Shown here: in pieces, positions 10,916 through 22,205 of the stretch | Layout of the letters: each line of letters starts with the position of its first letter | Numbering within the stretch: the stretch's first letter is position 1 | NCBI RefSeq assembly: GCF_028583425.1 | Contig: NC_072801.1 | Location: 58,109,766-58,173,765 of the forward strand | Direction: 5' to 3' | DNA: 64,000 nucleotides | Origin: Eublepharis macularius | Lineage: Eukaryota > Chordata > Lepidosauria > Squamata > Eublepharidae | Notes under the pieces: model-generated | What the model saw: the letters and a program-made list of their open reading frames with translations, nothing else | What the model was told of the DNA's origin: nothing | Database searches by the model: none | Position numbers and translations under genes: made by a program

Positions 10916-12220
10916 TGTTGCCAAGTAGGCCCCCTCCCCTGCTTTGAAGCCTGCTATGAACTGTGCTAAAGTTTCCTGCGTTGCTGTTTTACTGCTACAC
11001 CAAAGACTGCTTTGCACGTGTGTGTTCTGATACACGTGTCAGTTTCCTGCCTGCGTGTCAATTACCTTGCTGCTGTTATAGACTGTGTAGTTTACTGACT
11101 CCATGTTTGGTTAACTGCACAAAGGACTCTCTTTCTGGGCAGCCCTGCCCTGACCTATATCTGGAGTTCCCTGTGTGCGTTTGGACTCTGTTACAAGTGT
11201 GCCCCGTGCCTGCTTTGCCATCTGCCACGGACCGTGCCTGTTCCCTGCCTTGGACTGTGTTTTAAAGTGTTGTTCCCGCTGCCTCCATGGAAGCCTGCCT
11301 CATATGGGCCCAAGCCGCTGCTAGCAGCCGGGCGCCTGCCGGGGAAACCTCCAGCGAGCCTGGCTAGGCGCTCCCTGGTCAGTTCCCGCCTGGAGCCTCC
11401 CGCGGGCCGGTCCCCGAGCTTGCCCTCGCTACCGGGCAGCCTGCTATCCAGCCCCAGCTATGCCCAGCCGGCATCCATGTTCTCAGGCACCCAGAAGACC
11501 CAGAGGAAAAGACTGCTTTGAGAAGCCATTTCGGCGAAGCGGGCACACCACGTCCGCAGCGAGAGCCCCTCGCCACGCTCTGCATATCTTAGGAGCCGCC
11601 CCGGAGAAGAGCTAAGTGCTGACCATCCCAAGCACTTAAAGAATGCATCTCAAAGAAACCTCCGCATTCCAAAGCTGATGACATCAGGACAAGCCCTGTC
11701 CGCTGGAACATCCTTTCAGCCCACTTGGATTTCCCCCTCCCTCTTTTGTCCCCTCTTCCTGAGGTGTCACTTATCACAATCTGATTACCAAAGTGGCCCA
11801 TCCAAGCCATTCAGTGACCCATTAGACCCTTTGTTTTAATCTGTGAGAACCACCAAGTACAGCACCAGCCCCAGGGTACGTTTTGGGGTATTTAAGCTGG
11901 TCTCCCAGACCACTCGGTGCTCAGGCCATTCCTATCCAGACTTCCTTGCTGTCCGTCTGTGGTTCCAGTGCTGGCATTGGGCCACCTCGCTGTTGTGTCT
12001 CTGCTTCGCTTCAGGATAAGTGAGTATTCCCCCTATCATCGTTGGGAACCAGCTAATGCGAACGTCTCTGTATTTCCTACTCTATATTTCTTAGACCTTG
12101 TATGTTCTTTGTATGATTGTGCAAGCTAGGCTTACGCTACACTCAATACACGTGTTTGGAACTTATTCGTTGTCTGCCTCTTTGTCACTAGAGTGTCTGG
12201 GATCGGGACCTCCGTAAACA
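10916..12220 (+). repeat. Probable retroviral 3' LTR
   Basis: The segment begins TGTTGCC after the polypurine tract and could end at ...CCGTAAACA, giving the usual TG...CA with a short TGT/ACA inverted end. It contains a TATA-like TATTTAAG at 11889-11896, followed by an R-like start (CACTCGGTGCTCAGG) and a U5-like stretch (GTCTGCCTCTTTGTCACTAG) near 12172. The length of about 1.3 kb is long but within the retroviral range. The right end is my best guess because no second LTR is in view to fix it. Confidence 0.55.
11889..11896 (+). promoter_or_regulatory. LTR TATA-like box
   Basis: TATTTAAG lies about 25 bp before the R-like sequence CACTCGGTGCTCAGG, in the position expected of a retroviral U3 promoter. 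Confidence 0.5.
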
Positions 12221-14030
12221 TAGGTTATGATCCTCGCTTAATATTAATAGTTACAGACTGCTGCAGCTAATTCCCCATTATAATAAAGAGCAGTTCTGGT
12301 AACAAAGGTTGAATGCTCCCTGGCTCCAACGACACTTCCCCTATTAAGTAATTCTTGCCACAGATCTCTAGTTTGGGCCTCCATATTTCTTATTTGAGAT
12401 GTAGTTTGTTAATTATAAAAGCAGACTGATAGACCCCCTACCCTACCACACACACCCCAAACATTGGTATTCAGAGGAACTATAGAGGTTTCATTTAATT
12501 ATCCTTGCTAATATTCATTGATGGATCTATTCTCCATTCATTTAATTCCTCTTTGAAGCTACACTAGCGGCCATTGCTACATCCTGTGACAGCAAATTCC
12601 ATAAGTTCAATTACTGGTTGTGAGAAGAAGTACCTTACCAGGAATGCCCATCAACTTAGTTGGGTATTTTGGAAGAAAAAATTATCTCCACTTCCTCCAG
12701 ACTCATTGTGCTTAGTTTATAAATCACTGTTACAGCTGCTTCCCCACCCCATCATCTTTTTGTCTAAACCAAAAAGTCCCAAATGGGCCTTTCCTTGAAA
12801 GGAAGGTGCATCTAGTTCCTTGATCATTTTGGTTATACATTTTCCACCCCTACAGTATACTTTCCCCCTCTGAATAGTAACGGTTCCTAACATCTTGGAA
12901 TGTTGATAATTAAAAACCTAGCACTTGGGTGCCTTTTGAACAGCCCGATATATGCTGTGGAACAAAGGGGGTGGGGACTAGGATGACGCTAGGGTGGGCA
13001 ACAACCTGGAGAGAAAAATTCCCTGTCCATTTAATAGAGGGCTAATGTGATGGCATTGACCAGGCGATGTGATTTACCTCTATGCCATGAAAACCTTCAG
13101 CTGCCCATTTCCACGCACTGAGCTTCTATTAAAAGGACATTTTTTTCCTTCAGATTTTTGGCATCCATAGATGAAGCTCAAACTTCCAGTTCAAAACATG
13201 TGGTAGTTGAGGACTCTAGACAATTTTCTCACATGCTATTTACCTTGCATGGCTTGTACCCAGTTTTATTTCTGATCTGGAATCTGTTAAAGGTCCTTCA
13301 ACCAAACCAAGGATAAAAAAGGGCTATGTGCCACTCCCAGCTTTATTGTTTTGGGGCCAATGAGGTGCAGTCTGATCTTAAGACTTGTTGCCTTTTCCCC
13401 CTTCTGCTCAAGCAAGTGAGCCCAGCCACAAGATAACAAAATTCAGGCAGCTCAATCATATTTCTATACTGTTTTCTCTCTGAGAAGCTTAAGAATGGTA
13501 TACTTGGGGTTATCCCATTTTACCCTTCTATGAAAACATGTGAGGTAAGTTAGTCTGAGAGATGATCATTTACCGAAGGCAAGTGAACTTTGAGGAAGAG
13601 GAGAGATTGGAATCCAGATCTCCTGGATGTGTATGTGTTCTTCATTTTTTCTAATTCATGCTAGGGAAGGGGAAATTCAAATCCACTTGAATGAATTCTG
13701 TTCTGCTGATTGGCGCTGCTGGTTTGGGAACAATATATTTCTGTCTCTTTTTAATCATTGTGGATGCTGTGTGTATATAGTATTGTTATGGTTTACATGG
13801 ATTTTATTGCATTGTCCAAGAATCTCCTTTGTGCGGGGAAAAAGCAGTTTATAAGGTTTCTAATAAAGTCAATGAGTAACAAACCAAGGTAGACCATCCT
13901 TTTGGGTTAATACATTTTGTCATAAAGGGAAATCCCACACACCTTTCCTGAGGTGACTCTAGCTGACCTAATCTGAGTCCCAACTACTTTCTGTTCCCCC
14001 ATCATGACTAGTTGGGTGTAGCTAATTACT
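12221..14030. other. Host intergenic DNA, no gene recognised
   Basis: Unique-looking AT-rich DNA and old repeats follow the retrovirus. About 12480-12790 resembles an old amniote LINE-like repeat also seen at 62252-62395. About 13480-13640 looks like a degraded MIR-type SINE in reverse. No exon with flanking splice sites was found. Confidence 0.5.
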
Positions 14031-14205
14031 AGATTTGTCAACCTCCAGGTGGGGTCTGGAGATCTCCCCCAAATTACAACTGTTCTCCAAATGATAGAGA
14101 AAATGGCTCCTCTGGACTCTATGGTATCATATCCTGCTGAAATTCCTCCAGTCTCCACTCCCAAAATCTCAAGGAATTTCCCAACCTGCAGTTGGCAACC
14201 CTATT
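14031..14205 (+). mobile_element. hAT-like MITE, family B (TAGGGTTGCCA ends), degraded
   Basis: This copy contains the family landmarks CCTCCAGGTGG near the left end, GGAGATCTCC inside and AGTTGGCAACCCTA at the right end. It is older than the copy at 44123. Confidence 0.7.
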
Positions 14206-14456
14206 AATTCCAGAAGGGTAGCCTTGTTAGTTGGCAGCAAAATTAAACATTCTTGCAACACTTTAAAGACTAAAACTCTGATTCCACTTTTGTGGACTAG
14301 AAGCTGCTTCTTCAAATGCTACTGTAACTTATATGCATCTGACGAAGAGAACTGTGAGTCTTGAAAGCTTATGCTACAATAAAATTGGTTAGTCTTAAAG
14401 GTGCTACTGGACTCTTTTTGATTTTGCCACTACAGACTAACACGGCTAACTCCTTT
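14206..14456 (+). repeat. Interspersed repeat with 'cagactaacacggctaac' end
   Basis: The text from GAAGAGAACTGTGAGTCTTG to ACAGACTAACACGGCTAAC matches a repeat type common in reptile genomes. Related pieces occur at 34935-35010 and 50795-51050 in this window. I cannot name the family with certainty. Confidence 0.6.
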
Positions 14457-14900
14457 GGTTCTTTTATATGGGTTCTATGGGGCTAATTAGGAAGCAAACT
14501 TTCAACACTAATGTAAGTTAAGACAATTTCTTTACATCAAACCTTTCAACAAATCAGAACAATACAACTATTTTTTCCTAGCCAAACTCATAGGTACAAC
14601 AACCACCACAAAACTCGCAGCCAACAATGTATTTTAAGTTCAATCAAGTAACTGGTTGTCTTTGAAACCACTCATGGTAAGCAGGTTCAACTACAGATGC
14701 AATGAAGTGAGTCCTTTGCCACAATCCTCGTGGTTATGAAGCAACTGGAACCCAGGCTTCTGTCCTCTTCAGAAGCCAGGAATTACAGCCCTGAAATAAT
14801 AATATGATTCCAACAATAATATTATAATACATATACACCACTTTTAGTCACTATTGTTCACATACCATGTGTTACAGATTACCTTATTCATAATGATAAG

Positions 14901-15044
14901 AAGGGCTTTTTTTCTGGGAAAAGAGGTGGTGGAACTCAGTGGGTTGCCCTCAGAGAAAATGGTCACATGGCTGGTGGCCATGTGACCATTTTCAAGAGGT
15001 TCCTGAACTCCGTTTCACCGCATTCTCACTGAAAAAAAGCCCTG
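14901..15044. mobile_element. hAT MITE, family A (CAGGGCTTTTTTTC ends)
   Basis: A 144-bp foldback with terminal inverted repeats AGGGCTTTTTTTC / GAAAAAAAGCCCTG. The inner arms are also complementary (AAAATGGTCACATGGC / GCCATGTGACCATTTT). The flanks ATGATAAG and GTGATAAG match at 7 of 8 bases, an 8-bp target duplication as expected for hAT transposons. Confidence 0.85.
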
Positions 15045-15304
15045 GTGATAAGAGCACATTAATTATCAAGCACTCCAGCAACTGGCCTCTTCCTTAATTG
15101 CTTGGCTCTAGATACTGACTCTGCCCTACTGGGCTAAACCAATCACCTCATGAGGATTACACTAGCACAAAAGTTTATGTTGGAATAATATTGTATTAGC
15201 CTGGAAAGTATCATAGGACTCATGTACTGAACAATCATATAGAGGCATCCATTGACCTGGCATTAGTTTGGCTTTCTCCAACACAGTACCCTGCCTATGG
15301 CTGT

Positions 15305-15855
15305 TAGGGTTGCCAGATGGGGTCAGGAATAATCCAGACCCCATGAAGGGGGGGTGGCACTTACCTTTCTCCCCTTATTTTCCCAGTCTGCGTGATGATG
15401 TCACTAAAGAAGTGACGTCATCATGCCAGCCTCACGTCCAGGCACCAAAGCTGACTGGCTGCTAATGCCAGAGCTGGGCAGTCACAGGAGACCAGCAGGA
15501 GCACTGCAGAGGCCGCCCGGGCTGGCTGACCAGCTACCCCTGTAGGTGTGCACACTTGTAGGACACCAGCAGGAGTGCTGCAGAGGCTACCCCGGGCTAG
15601 TTGGCCACTCCTACAGGCATGTGGAGTTACAGGAGGTTGCCCAGGCTGGCTGGCCACCCCTGCAGGCACGAACAGCCTCACGAGGCTGCCCAGGTGCCTG
15701 GCCGCTTCTGCCAGGTCCGCGCAGCCGCAGGAGGCTGGCGGGAGCACTGTGGAGGCTGCAGAGAATCAGAGAGGAGGTGTTCAGTACTTTCACAATCTTT
15801 TCCCCAGACAGTTCCATAAAATACTGAACTGTCCAGTGAATACTGGACACCTTGC
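15305..15855 (+). mobile_element. MITE-like repeat, family C (TAGGGTTGCCAGATGG)
   Basis: The left end TAGGGTTGCCAGATGG and the right part with TGAATACTGGACACC resemble the copy at 43589-44065. The middle is GC-rich with imperfect ~60-bp repeats ending in GCTGGCTGGCCACCCCTGCAG-like text. Family B shares the first ten bases. Confidence 0.6.
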
Positions 15856-15892
15856 TACCTTAATGGCTGTAACATAGTGATATCCAAAGCAA

Positions 15893-16187
15893 CAGGGCTT
15901 TTTTTCAGCAGGAACGCGGTGGAATGGAGTTCCGGCACCTCTTGAAAATGGTCACATGGCCGGGGGCTCCACCCTGTGATCTCCAGACAGAGAGGAGTTT
16001 AGATTGCCAATGGCAATCTAAACTCCTCTCTGTCTGGAGATCACGGGGTGGAGCCCCCGGCCATGTGACCATTTTCGCCGAGAGTGATTTAAACTTTAAA
16101 AAACTCCCCCCTTGTTCCAGCTGAACCAAAGTGATGTCATTGTGCGATCCTGAGTTCCACCACCTCTTTCCCCAGAAAAACGCCCTG
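15893..16187. mobile_element. hAT MITE, family A, intact with perfect 8-bp target duplication
   Basis: The 295-bp element starts CAGGGCTTTTTTTC and ends AAAAACGCCCTG. It is flanked on both sides by CAAAGCAA (15885-15892 and 16188-16195), a perfect 8-bp target-site duplication. The interior folds back: GAGGAGTTTAGATTGCC is mirrored around 16012. There is no coding capacity, so it must have been moved by a transposase encoded elsewhere. Confidence 0.93.
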
Positions 16188-16195
16188 CAAAGCAA

Positions 16196-17773
16196 TGAGC
16201 AAAAAGATGAACAAACTTATGGAGTAGACTCAACAGCAATTCTGCTTGTGAAAAAGGAAGGATCCCCTATGACCACCCAAAAAGACTATGCTGGGGCTCA
16301 TGGGAGCTGTGTGTACAGGGTGGGGACTGTAGTAAGGAGTGGGTGGGGGGTTGGTTAACTGGGTGAGGTTGAGGTGTGTGTGTGGGGGGGGAAACCTAGT
16401 TAGATCCAACCCAGTGTTTCCTGACCCCAGTGAGACTTGCTCTAAACCTTACGTTTACTTCCCTCCCAAAGTGTCAAAGCCTCACAGCAAGGTCTTTCCC
16501 TCCCACCCCACACCTCTGTTTCCTGTCTTTGGTACACTGAGCCTTGGCCTAGAGAAACTCAGCTCCTTGCTGCCCTTCCTGGACTGGGTGATTGCCAACA
16601 GTGGTGTTTGATTGCTGAATCTCTGCCAGGCCAAGGGTCCTTGGCTGGAAGCCTGCCTACAGTGTGGTAGACCATCAGTTGCACAAGCCTGCCTTCGATG
16701 CATTTCCAGAGCTAGCAGGGAGAATCCAGGAACCCCAATTCCCATTCACACTCCTGTTGATGGTAATACTCAAGGGAATCTTCTCTGCTCAGAAAGAGCA
16801 GCTGTCCCAAGAAACAGATTTTGCTTTCTGTTTCTACAGAGGAGGGGACGGCATGGAGAGCACATTGGCTTACTACTAGCAAAGAATCCTTCCTCTCTAT
16901 TCCTTTGCAGAGGCAGTGACTGTCTTCCGGGTGCCAGTGGGAGGAAAAGGCAGTTGCTGATCAGCTGGCCCTTCTGCTGAGTCAGAAGGAGCAACAACCA
17001 CCCTCGGGCTTCTGTCCAGTGCCTGGGTTTCCCTTTTTGCATTGGCTAAAATCCCCTCTCTTTTCTGCCATGTCATCTCTCACTCCCCTGAAGGCTCCTC
17101 ACTGGTCCAACATCTCCTAGCCTCTACGGCCAGCATTGCCAGCATTTTTTTTTCAGGTGTTCATCACATTTTAAGTTCCCGTTGCCTTAGTTATCTTCTT
17201 AGTCTCTGTTCTTTTTCTCAAGAAAACCACATTCTGTGCCAGAAGCTTCCAGGCAGTCGACGAAGGGCAGCTCCCTTCCACAGTATGTTTATCTCTAATG
17301 TCATTTGTAAAAATATAGTAGGATATTTGTTGAAATACCAATAATGTCTTCGGGCCAAAACAAACCTCACACTTGGACATCCATGTTTAGATATTTCCAG
17401 TCTTTTAAAAGGCTAATCACTGCAATGGAGGGGGGTGGGTGGGATTCAGGTTGGAGTTATGGCAGAGAGGAGGGTAAGGGAAGAGGTCAACTTTTCTGCC
17501 ACCACCATTCCCCCAACTGAAAGTGACACATGCACCCATTTTTATTACCTCTGGAAAGGAAAAAGAGGCAGACTGTCTTTTTCCCTTTCTAGTCCTAACA
17601 GCCCAGGGAAGGGAGTTAGATTCACTTAACAAAAGCATGCAAAGGCAAATCCGTTTCCCCCCATCCCACCCCGTGTTATGCCTTCCATCCATATCAGAGC
17701 CTACCAAGCCCCTCCCCTAAAGATGAAATAGAAATATTTTAAATAAAATAAATAACCCTTAAGATAGAAGTTT
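16196..17773. other. Intergenic DNA, no gene or clear repeat recognised
   Basis: I read both strands for conserved exons with splice sites and found none. Open frames here are short and without recognisable domains. NUPR1, which sits next to IL27 in mammals, was looked for and not seen here or up to 28 kb. Confidence 0.5.
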
Positions 17774-17774
17774 G

Positions 17775-18433
17775 GGCCGTCATCACACAGGCTTTTATTT
17801 AGCACTAAAATGGCGCTATTTCCCGGCAAACACCCACCTTATTCCAACACTGTAGCGATTTTCTCTCTTCTGCTTTGTGCTTGACAGTCGCGCTATTTTG
17901 TGCCTCAGTGTGAATGCCTCACATCGATGTATTTCGCCTCGCAACGTCCTATGCCCTCCCTTCAATCCCAGAATCCATTTCTTCCTGCGACTCCCCTTTT
18001 TTAATTTTATTATGTCCTTATAACGCCATAACGACATAACACAATGCAAACTTTCTGCTGAAGTAAAAATGACTCAGTCGCCATGGCAGAGTCTTCAGCG
18101 ATGGGGATCACGTCAGACAGGGAGTTTTCTGCGGGCAAAGGGCTATTTATATAATTTCAAAGTTGGAAAAACAAAAGGGTCGTAATGTTTTGCTCTAACG
18201 GAATATTTATATGCTGTTATTCCATTATAGCGGAATTAAATGCCAGAATAATTTTAAAAAGGGGGAGGAGCTGCTTCTGCGCGGTTAGAGAGAACAGAAC
18301 AGAGTGCTTCGGTGTGGACAGCTGGTGGCGTGAAGAGCCATTAGGTGACCCAAAGAAACGTTACTGTGCCGATAACAGGTAGGACACTATATGCTGTAAA
18401 TTTAACAGAAGAGATGCCCGTGTGACGATGGCC
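17775..18433. mobile_element. Non-autonomous DNA transposon with GGCCRTCRTCACAC terminal repeats
   Basis: The left end GGCCGTCATCACACAGGC and the right end GCCCGTGTGACGATGGCC are inverted repeats matching at 15 of 18 bases; all three differences are transitions. The ~660-bp interior is AT-rich with CpG-containing patches and has no transposase. No clear target duplication was found. The first bases (GGCCGTYWYC) also resemble the palindrome at 35075, so the two may belong to one superfamily. Confidence 0.65.
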
Positions 18434-18500
18434 TTGGTCTCAAAATCTGCATCTCAGTGAACAAGTTGGGGCTTTCTTATCATAAGGTAATGTTGGGAAG

Positions 18501-18832
18501 CAGGGTTTTTTTTCTGGGAAAAGAGGTGGTGGAACTCAGTGGTGGAACTCAGGACCGCACAATGACATCATTTTGGATCAGCTGGAACAGGGAGGGAGTT
18601 TTTTAAAGTTTAAATCGCCCTCGGCGAAAATGGTCACATGGCTGGTGGCCCCGCCCCTTGATCTCCAGACAGAGGGGAGTTTAGATTTCCCTCCGTGCCA
18701 CTCCAGTGGCATGGAGGGCAATCTAAACTCCACTCTGTCTGGAGATCAGGGGGCGGGGCCACCGTCCATGTGACCATTTTCAAGAGGTGCCGGAACTCTG
18801 TTCCACCGCGTTCCCACTGAAAAAAAGCCCTG
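18501..18832. mobile_element. hAT MITE, family A
   Basis: The 332-bp copy has CAGGGTTTTTTTTC and GAAAAAAAGCCCTG ends. Flanks TTGGGAAG and TTTGGAAG match at 7 of 8. The inner foldback pairs GAGTTTAGATT at 18678 with AATCTAAACTC at 18720. Confidence 0.88.
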
Positions 18833-18840
18833 TTTGGAAG

Positions 18841-19329
18841 TATTAAAATATAATGCTATAATAGCTGTTAGCCTACTGTCATATCTTTTTTTGGCCCTCT
18901 TCCTTCTCAAATTCCTCAGAGATGTGGGTGGGAGGGGGGTTCTTAAAGCATTGTCTGTCATTTCTAGTTTCGGACTCACAACCCCTCCCTCACTTTCTCC
19001 TGCTGCAACCATCAGTATCAGCTCAGCAGGCAAGTGAGCAAATTAGCCAGGGAATGTCCACTGGGGGCAGGAAAATGGCAACCCTGTGCAATGCCCACCT
19101 CCCTCCACCAGGTGGGGGGCTCATTAGAATGGTCTGCTCCAGAGACTGATGGGTCCAATGGGTTTCCAGGTGCCTCTTGGGGATTTGGTTGACGCGTATG
19201 GTTGATGCCTCTGGGCCTCCCTGCCGGTCACCTAGAGGAAGCTGTGCCCATACCACCTAGCCTTTGCCAAATATTTCTGGAGGTGGTTAGGCGGTGGTCG
19301 CTGGAGAAATCTGCTGCTATATGTCCTTA
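18841..19329. other. Intergenic DNA, nothing recognised
   Basis: No exon, repeat family or regulatory motif that I can support. Confidence 0.45.
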
Positions 19330-19492
19330 AAATCTGCTGCTGCATTGTTTTGTTGTGTGTTTTTTAAATATTTTAAGTTTTACTGATTTTAAAGTTATAT
19401 GTATTTTACACTACTGCATTAATTGTAGTCCGCCCTGAGCCTGCGGATGTGGGGAGGGTGGAATATAAATCGAATAAAATAAATAAATACAT
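19330..19492 (+). repeat. LINE 3' end (L2/CR1-like) with AATAAA-type tail
   Basis: The phrase GTAGTCCGCCCTGAGCCTGC is followed by AATATAAATCGAATAAAATAAATAAATA, here cut to its start and end features. This is the usual 3' end of a squamate non-LTR element or of a SINE that borrowed it. No RT-coding part is attached. Confidence 0.6.
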
Positions 19493-19632
19493 TTGAGAGC
19501 CTGGATGGTAACTCCGTAGAAACACTTGCATCTTGCTCCTTGCCATCCTTTCTATCCTGAGTAGACACAGCTAGAGAACCACAGGTGGAAAACTCATACC
19601 AGATCAGATAGAACACACTATTCATCTCAGTG

Positions 19633-19928
19633 GAAGGTCTTCTGTTTTGCATGCAGAAGGCCCCAGGTCCAATCCTCAGCTTCTCCAGTTAAGAGGACGA
19701 AGCAGTAGGTGATGTGAAAGAACTCTGCTGGAGACTCTAAAGATCCTCTGCTTTGCATGCAGATGCCTCCCAGGTATAACCCCTGGCATCTCCAGTTGAA
19801 AAGTGCAGGAAGGAAGTGATGTGTGAAAGACCTTTACACAAGACCCTGGAGAGCTGCTGTCAGTCTGAGTAGACAATACTGACCTTCTTGCACCAATGAT
19901 CTGATTCAGGATCATAAGGCAGCTTCAT
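19633..19928 (+). repeat. Two head-to-tail tRNA-derived SINE copies
   Basis: Both copies carry CTTTTGCATGCAGA or CTTTGCATGCAGA, then CCTGGCATCTCCAGTT-type text; the second continues to AGTCTGAGTAGACAATACTGA and AAGGCAGCTTCATACG. This is a common squamate tRNA-headed SINE body. The first copy is truncated at its 3' end where the second begins at about 19741. Confidence 0.75.
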
Positions 19929-20067
19929 ACGCTATGCGTTATTTTATTCCCATAAATGCAAGGCGGCTAACAGCAATAGGAAGTTGTAAACACATAAAAC
20001 AATATAACAGTCAATCAACAGAATAAAAACCACAAAAGATACATCCGAACATCAAGAAGAATAAGTA

Positions 20068-20706
20068 ATGACTCCTGAGGAATTACACAATTTTAAAGTT
20101 GACAATGAAGACATTGAAATTAAGATTTTCTTTTGCTCGTCTCAAAAGGGAGACTGCCATGAAGAAATCAGAAGAATATTGAGACTTGGAAGAGCAGCTG
20201 TGAGGGAGCTAGATAAGATCCTTAAAGATAAAGATGTCTCTCTGGGAACCAAGATCAAGATAATCCAAACTATGGTATTTCCCATTACTATGTACGAATG
20301 TGAAAGTTGGACAGCGAAGAAAGCTGAGAGGAAGAAAATTAATTCATTTGAAATGTGGTGCTGGAGGAGAGTTTTGTGGATACCATGGATGGCCAAAAAG
20401 ACAAATAAGTGGGTACTAGATCAAATCAAGCCTAAATTCTCCTTAGAAGCTAAAATGACAAGACTAAGGCTATCGTACTTTGATCACATCACGGGAAGAC
20501 AAGATTCTCTGGAAAAGTCAATAATGTTAGGAAAAGTGGAAGGCAGGAAGAAAAGAGGAAGACCTAAAATGAGATGGCTTGACTCAATAAAAGAAGCCAT
20601 GGCCTCCATTTTGCAGGATCTGAGCAAGTCTGTTAAAGATAGGACGTTTTGGAGGTATTTCATTCATAGGGTCGCCATAGGTCGGAAGCGACTTGACAGC
20701 ACATGA
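20068..20706 (+). mobile_element. BovB (RTE clade) LINE, 3' ORF2 fragment
   Basis: About 210 residues match the C-terminal end of the BovB reverse-transcriptase polyprotein. Landmarks are MVFPITMYECESWTAKKAE, FEMWCWRRVLWIPW, LRLSYFDHITGRQDSLEKS and GRKKRGRPKMRWLD, ending HRVAIGRKRLDST near the stop. The catalytic RT and endonuclease parts are missing, so this is a typical 5'-truncated insertion. BovB is known for horizontal spread between squamates and ruminants. The open frame over this length suggests modest age. Confidence 0.9.
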
Positions 20707-20765
20707 GGGCTTTTTTTGAGCTGGAATGCCCCGGAACGGCGTTCTGGCACCTCTTTAAAATACCC
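20707..20765. mobile_element. Truncated family A hAT MITE end
   Basis: GGGCTTTTTTTGAGCTGGAA and GTTCTGGCACCTCTTTAAAA match one end of the family A/A' MITEs. It abuts the BovB 3' end, and the other arm is missing. Confidence 0.6.
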
Positions 20766-21277
20766 ACTCCCCCATAGGACTGAGCTGTTAAGAAGGTATT
20801 CCTCAGTCTAATTGATTCAGGAGATAATGTGCACCTCTGAAGAAAATAAATAAAAGAACATTTTTGTCTACATTATTCTATTGTCAATACAAAATAATGC
20901 AAATTGCAGTTTGCTTATATTGATTGATCTTCATTGTTCAGTTATGGCTACTGTTTCTCTCAATGGCTACTGTTTCTCTCAATCTGAAGAAAGGTATTAT
21001 TGTGTAAGCTGCCAGAAGAAGCAGACAAAACATGTGACTAGAACAATAGGCCAGAGCAAGTCATGTAACAATTATAAACCCAAAAAAACCACGTCCAGAC
21101 CCAGACTTTCTTTTTGGTCTTTGCGACAAGGAAACCCAAACTCAAACTAATTACTCCATAGGCCCGCGATCTGGGATCTGGTAGTCATACAGTAGCTTGG
21201 ATCCAAAGTAGCATAAACAGAAATCAGCAAGAAGAATGGACGTTTCTTGCTTTCCCGTTTCCACTATGATCCCCAGG
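20766..21277. other. Intergenic DNA, nothing recognised
   Basis: AT-rich, with no exon or repeat family I can support. Confidence 0.45.
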
Positions 21278-21498
21278 TAGGGTTGCCAATCTCTAGGTGG
21301 GGGCTGGCGATCTCCCGGAATTACAACTGATCTCCAGGCCACAAAGATCAGTTCCCCTGGAGAAAATGGCTTCTTTGGAGGGTGGACTCTGGGATTTTAT
21401 ACCCTGTTGATGTCCCTCCCGTCTCCAAACTCCACCCTCTCCAGGCTCCACTCCCCCCAGATCTCCAGGAGTTTCCCAACCTGGAGCTGGAAACTCTA
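21278..21498 (+). mobile_element. hAT-like MITE, family B
   Basis: It runs from TAGGGTTGCCAATCTC to GGAGCTGGAAACTCTA with the internal ATTACAACTGATCTCCAGGC. Target duplication is not convincing for this copy. Confidence 0.75.
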
Positions 21499-21746
21499 GT
21501 CCCCCCCACCCCTCCATGTCCACATGATGTCCTCCATTCCTGCACATATTGTGAACCACCCGTTCTTTCCACACAAAACCCCCCCTCTGTTTAAAAAGAA
21601 ATAGGAAAAAATGTGTTTCGTAGCATGTTGTTGTCAGGATGATCTTTTCCTTGTATCCAAAAAGGAAGGTGCACCTTCTGTTTGAATGAAATGAAACACC
21701 TCTTTCCTTTGCATTTTCACAGTAAATTGCCTAAACTGAAGATCAG

Positions 21747-21933
21747 GTAGGGTTGCCCACCTTCGTGGGGCCTGGGAATCTTGAATCACAACTGATCTCC
21801 AGGCTCAAAGATCAGTTCCCCCAGCAGCTTTGGAGGGTGGCTTTATGGTATTATGCCCCACTGAAGCCCCTTCCCAGGCTTTTCCCCTCCCCAAGTCTCC
21901 AAAAATTTCCCAGCCCAAAGTTGGCAACTGTAG
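21747..21933 (+). mobile_element. hAT-like MITE, family B, degraded
   Basis: TAGGGTTGCCCACCTTC and an internal ACAACTGATCTCCAGGCTC identify the family; the right end (AAAGTTGGCAACTGTAGGG) is eroded. Confidence 0.65.
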
Positions 21934-22205
21934 GGTCAGGGCTATATCATACTACAGCTATATACAACCAGTGAGATTGGTGGGGAGGGGACTAGCTAGT
22001 ATCTTGGCTAGGGCAGAGCTGAAAGGGTGCTCAGATATAGGGAGAAACATATTCATTACACAAAAAGATTAAGGGGAGGGGAACTGACCCCAGTGTCTTA
22101 TTCTGTGCTGCAGTGTATAATTGCACTATTCTCAAACATTGCTACGCATGCGCTGATTTTTTTTAAAGGATGGGCAGAATATCATGGTAGCAGCATGACA
22201 ACAGT

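Larger units (their letters stand above)
1..12220 (+). mobile_element. Endogenous retrovirus, 5' end outside window
   Basis: This is a retroviral provirus in the order gag, pol, env, polypurine tract, 3' LTR. The 5' LTR, primer-binding site and start of gag lie left of the window. gag and pol share one frame across a stop codon, the read-through layout used by gamma- and epsilonretroviruses. Pol has protease, reverse transcriptase, RNase H and integrase in retroviral order. Env has a furin-type site and an unusually long transmembrane subunit, more like epsilon- or spumaviruses than typical gammaretroviruses. I place it only as a class I/epsilon-like or divergent retrovirus. It is a fossil: gag-pol in view looks essentially whole and env is broken, with about one break. 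Long open frames suggest a young insertion, but with one LTR in view age cannot be measured. Confidence 0.93.

Noticed and set aside
16600-17000. Open frames 16612-16980 as a possible NUPR1 or other small gene
   Set aside because: No NUPR1-type acidic Ser/Tyr N-terminus or basic helix, no conserved splice sites, and frames overlap without preference.
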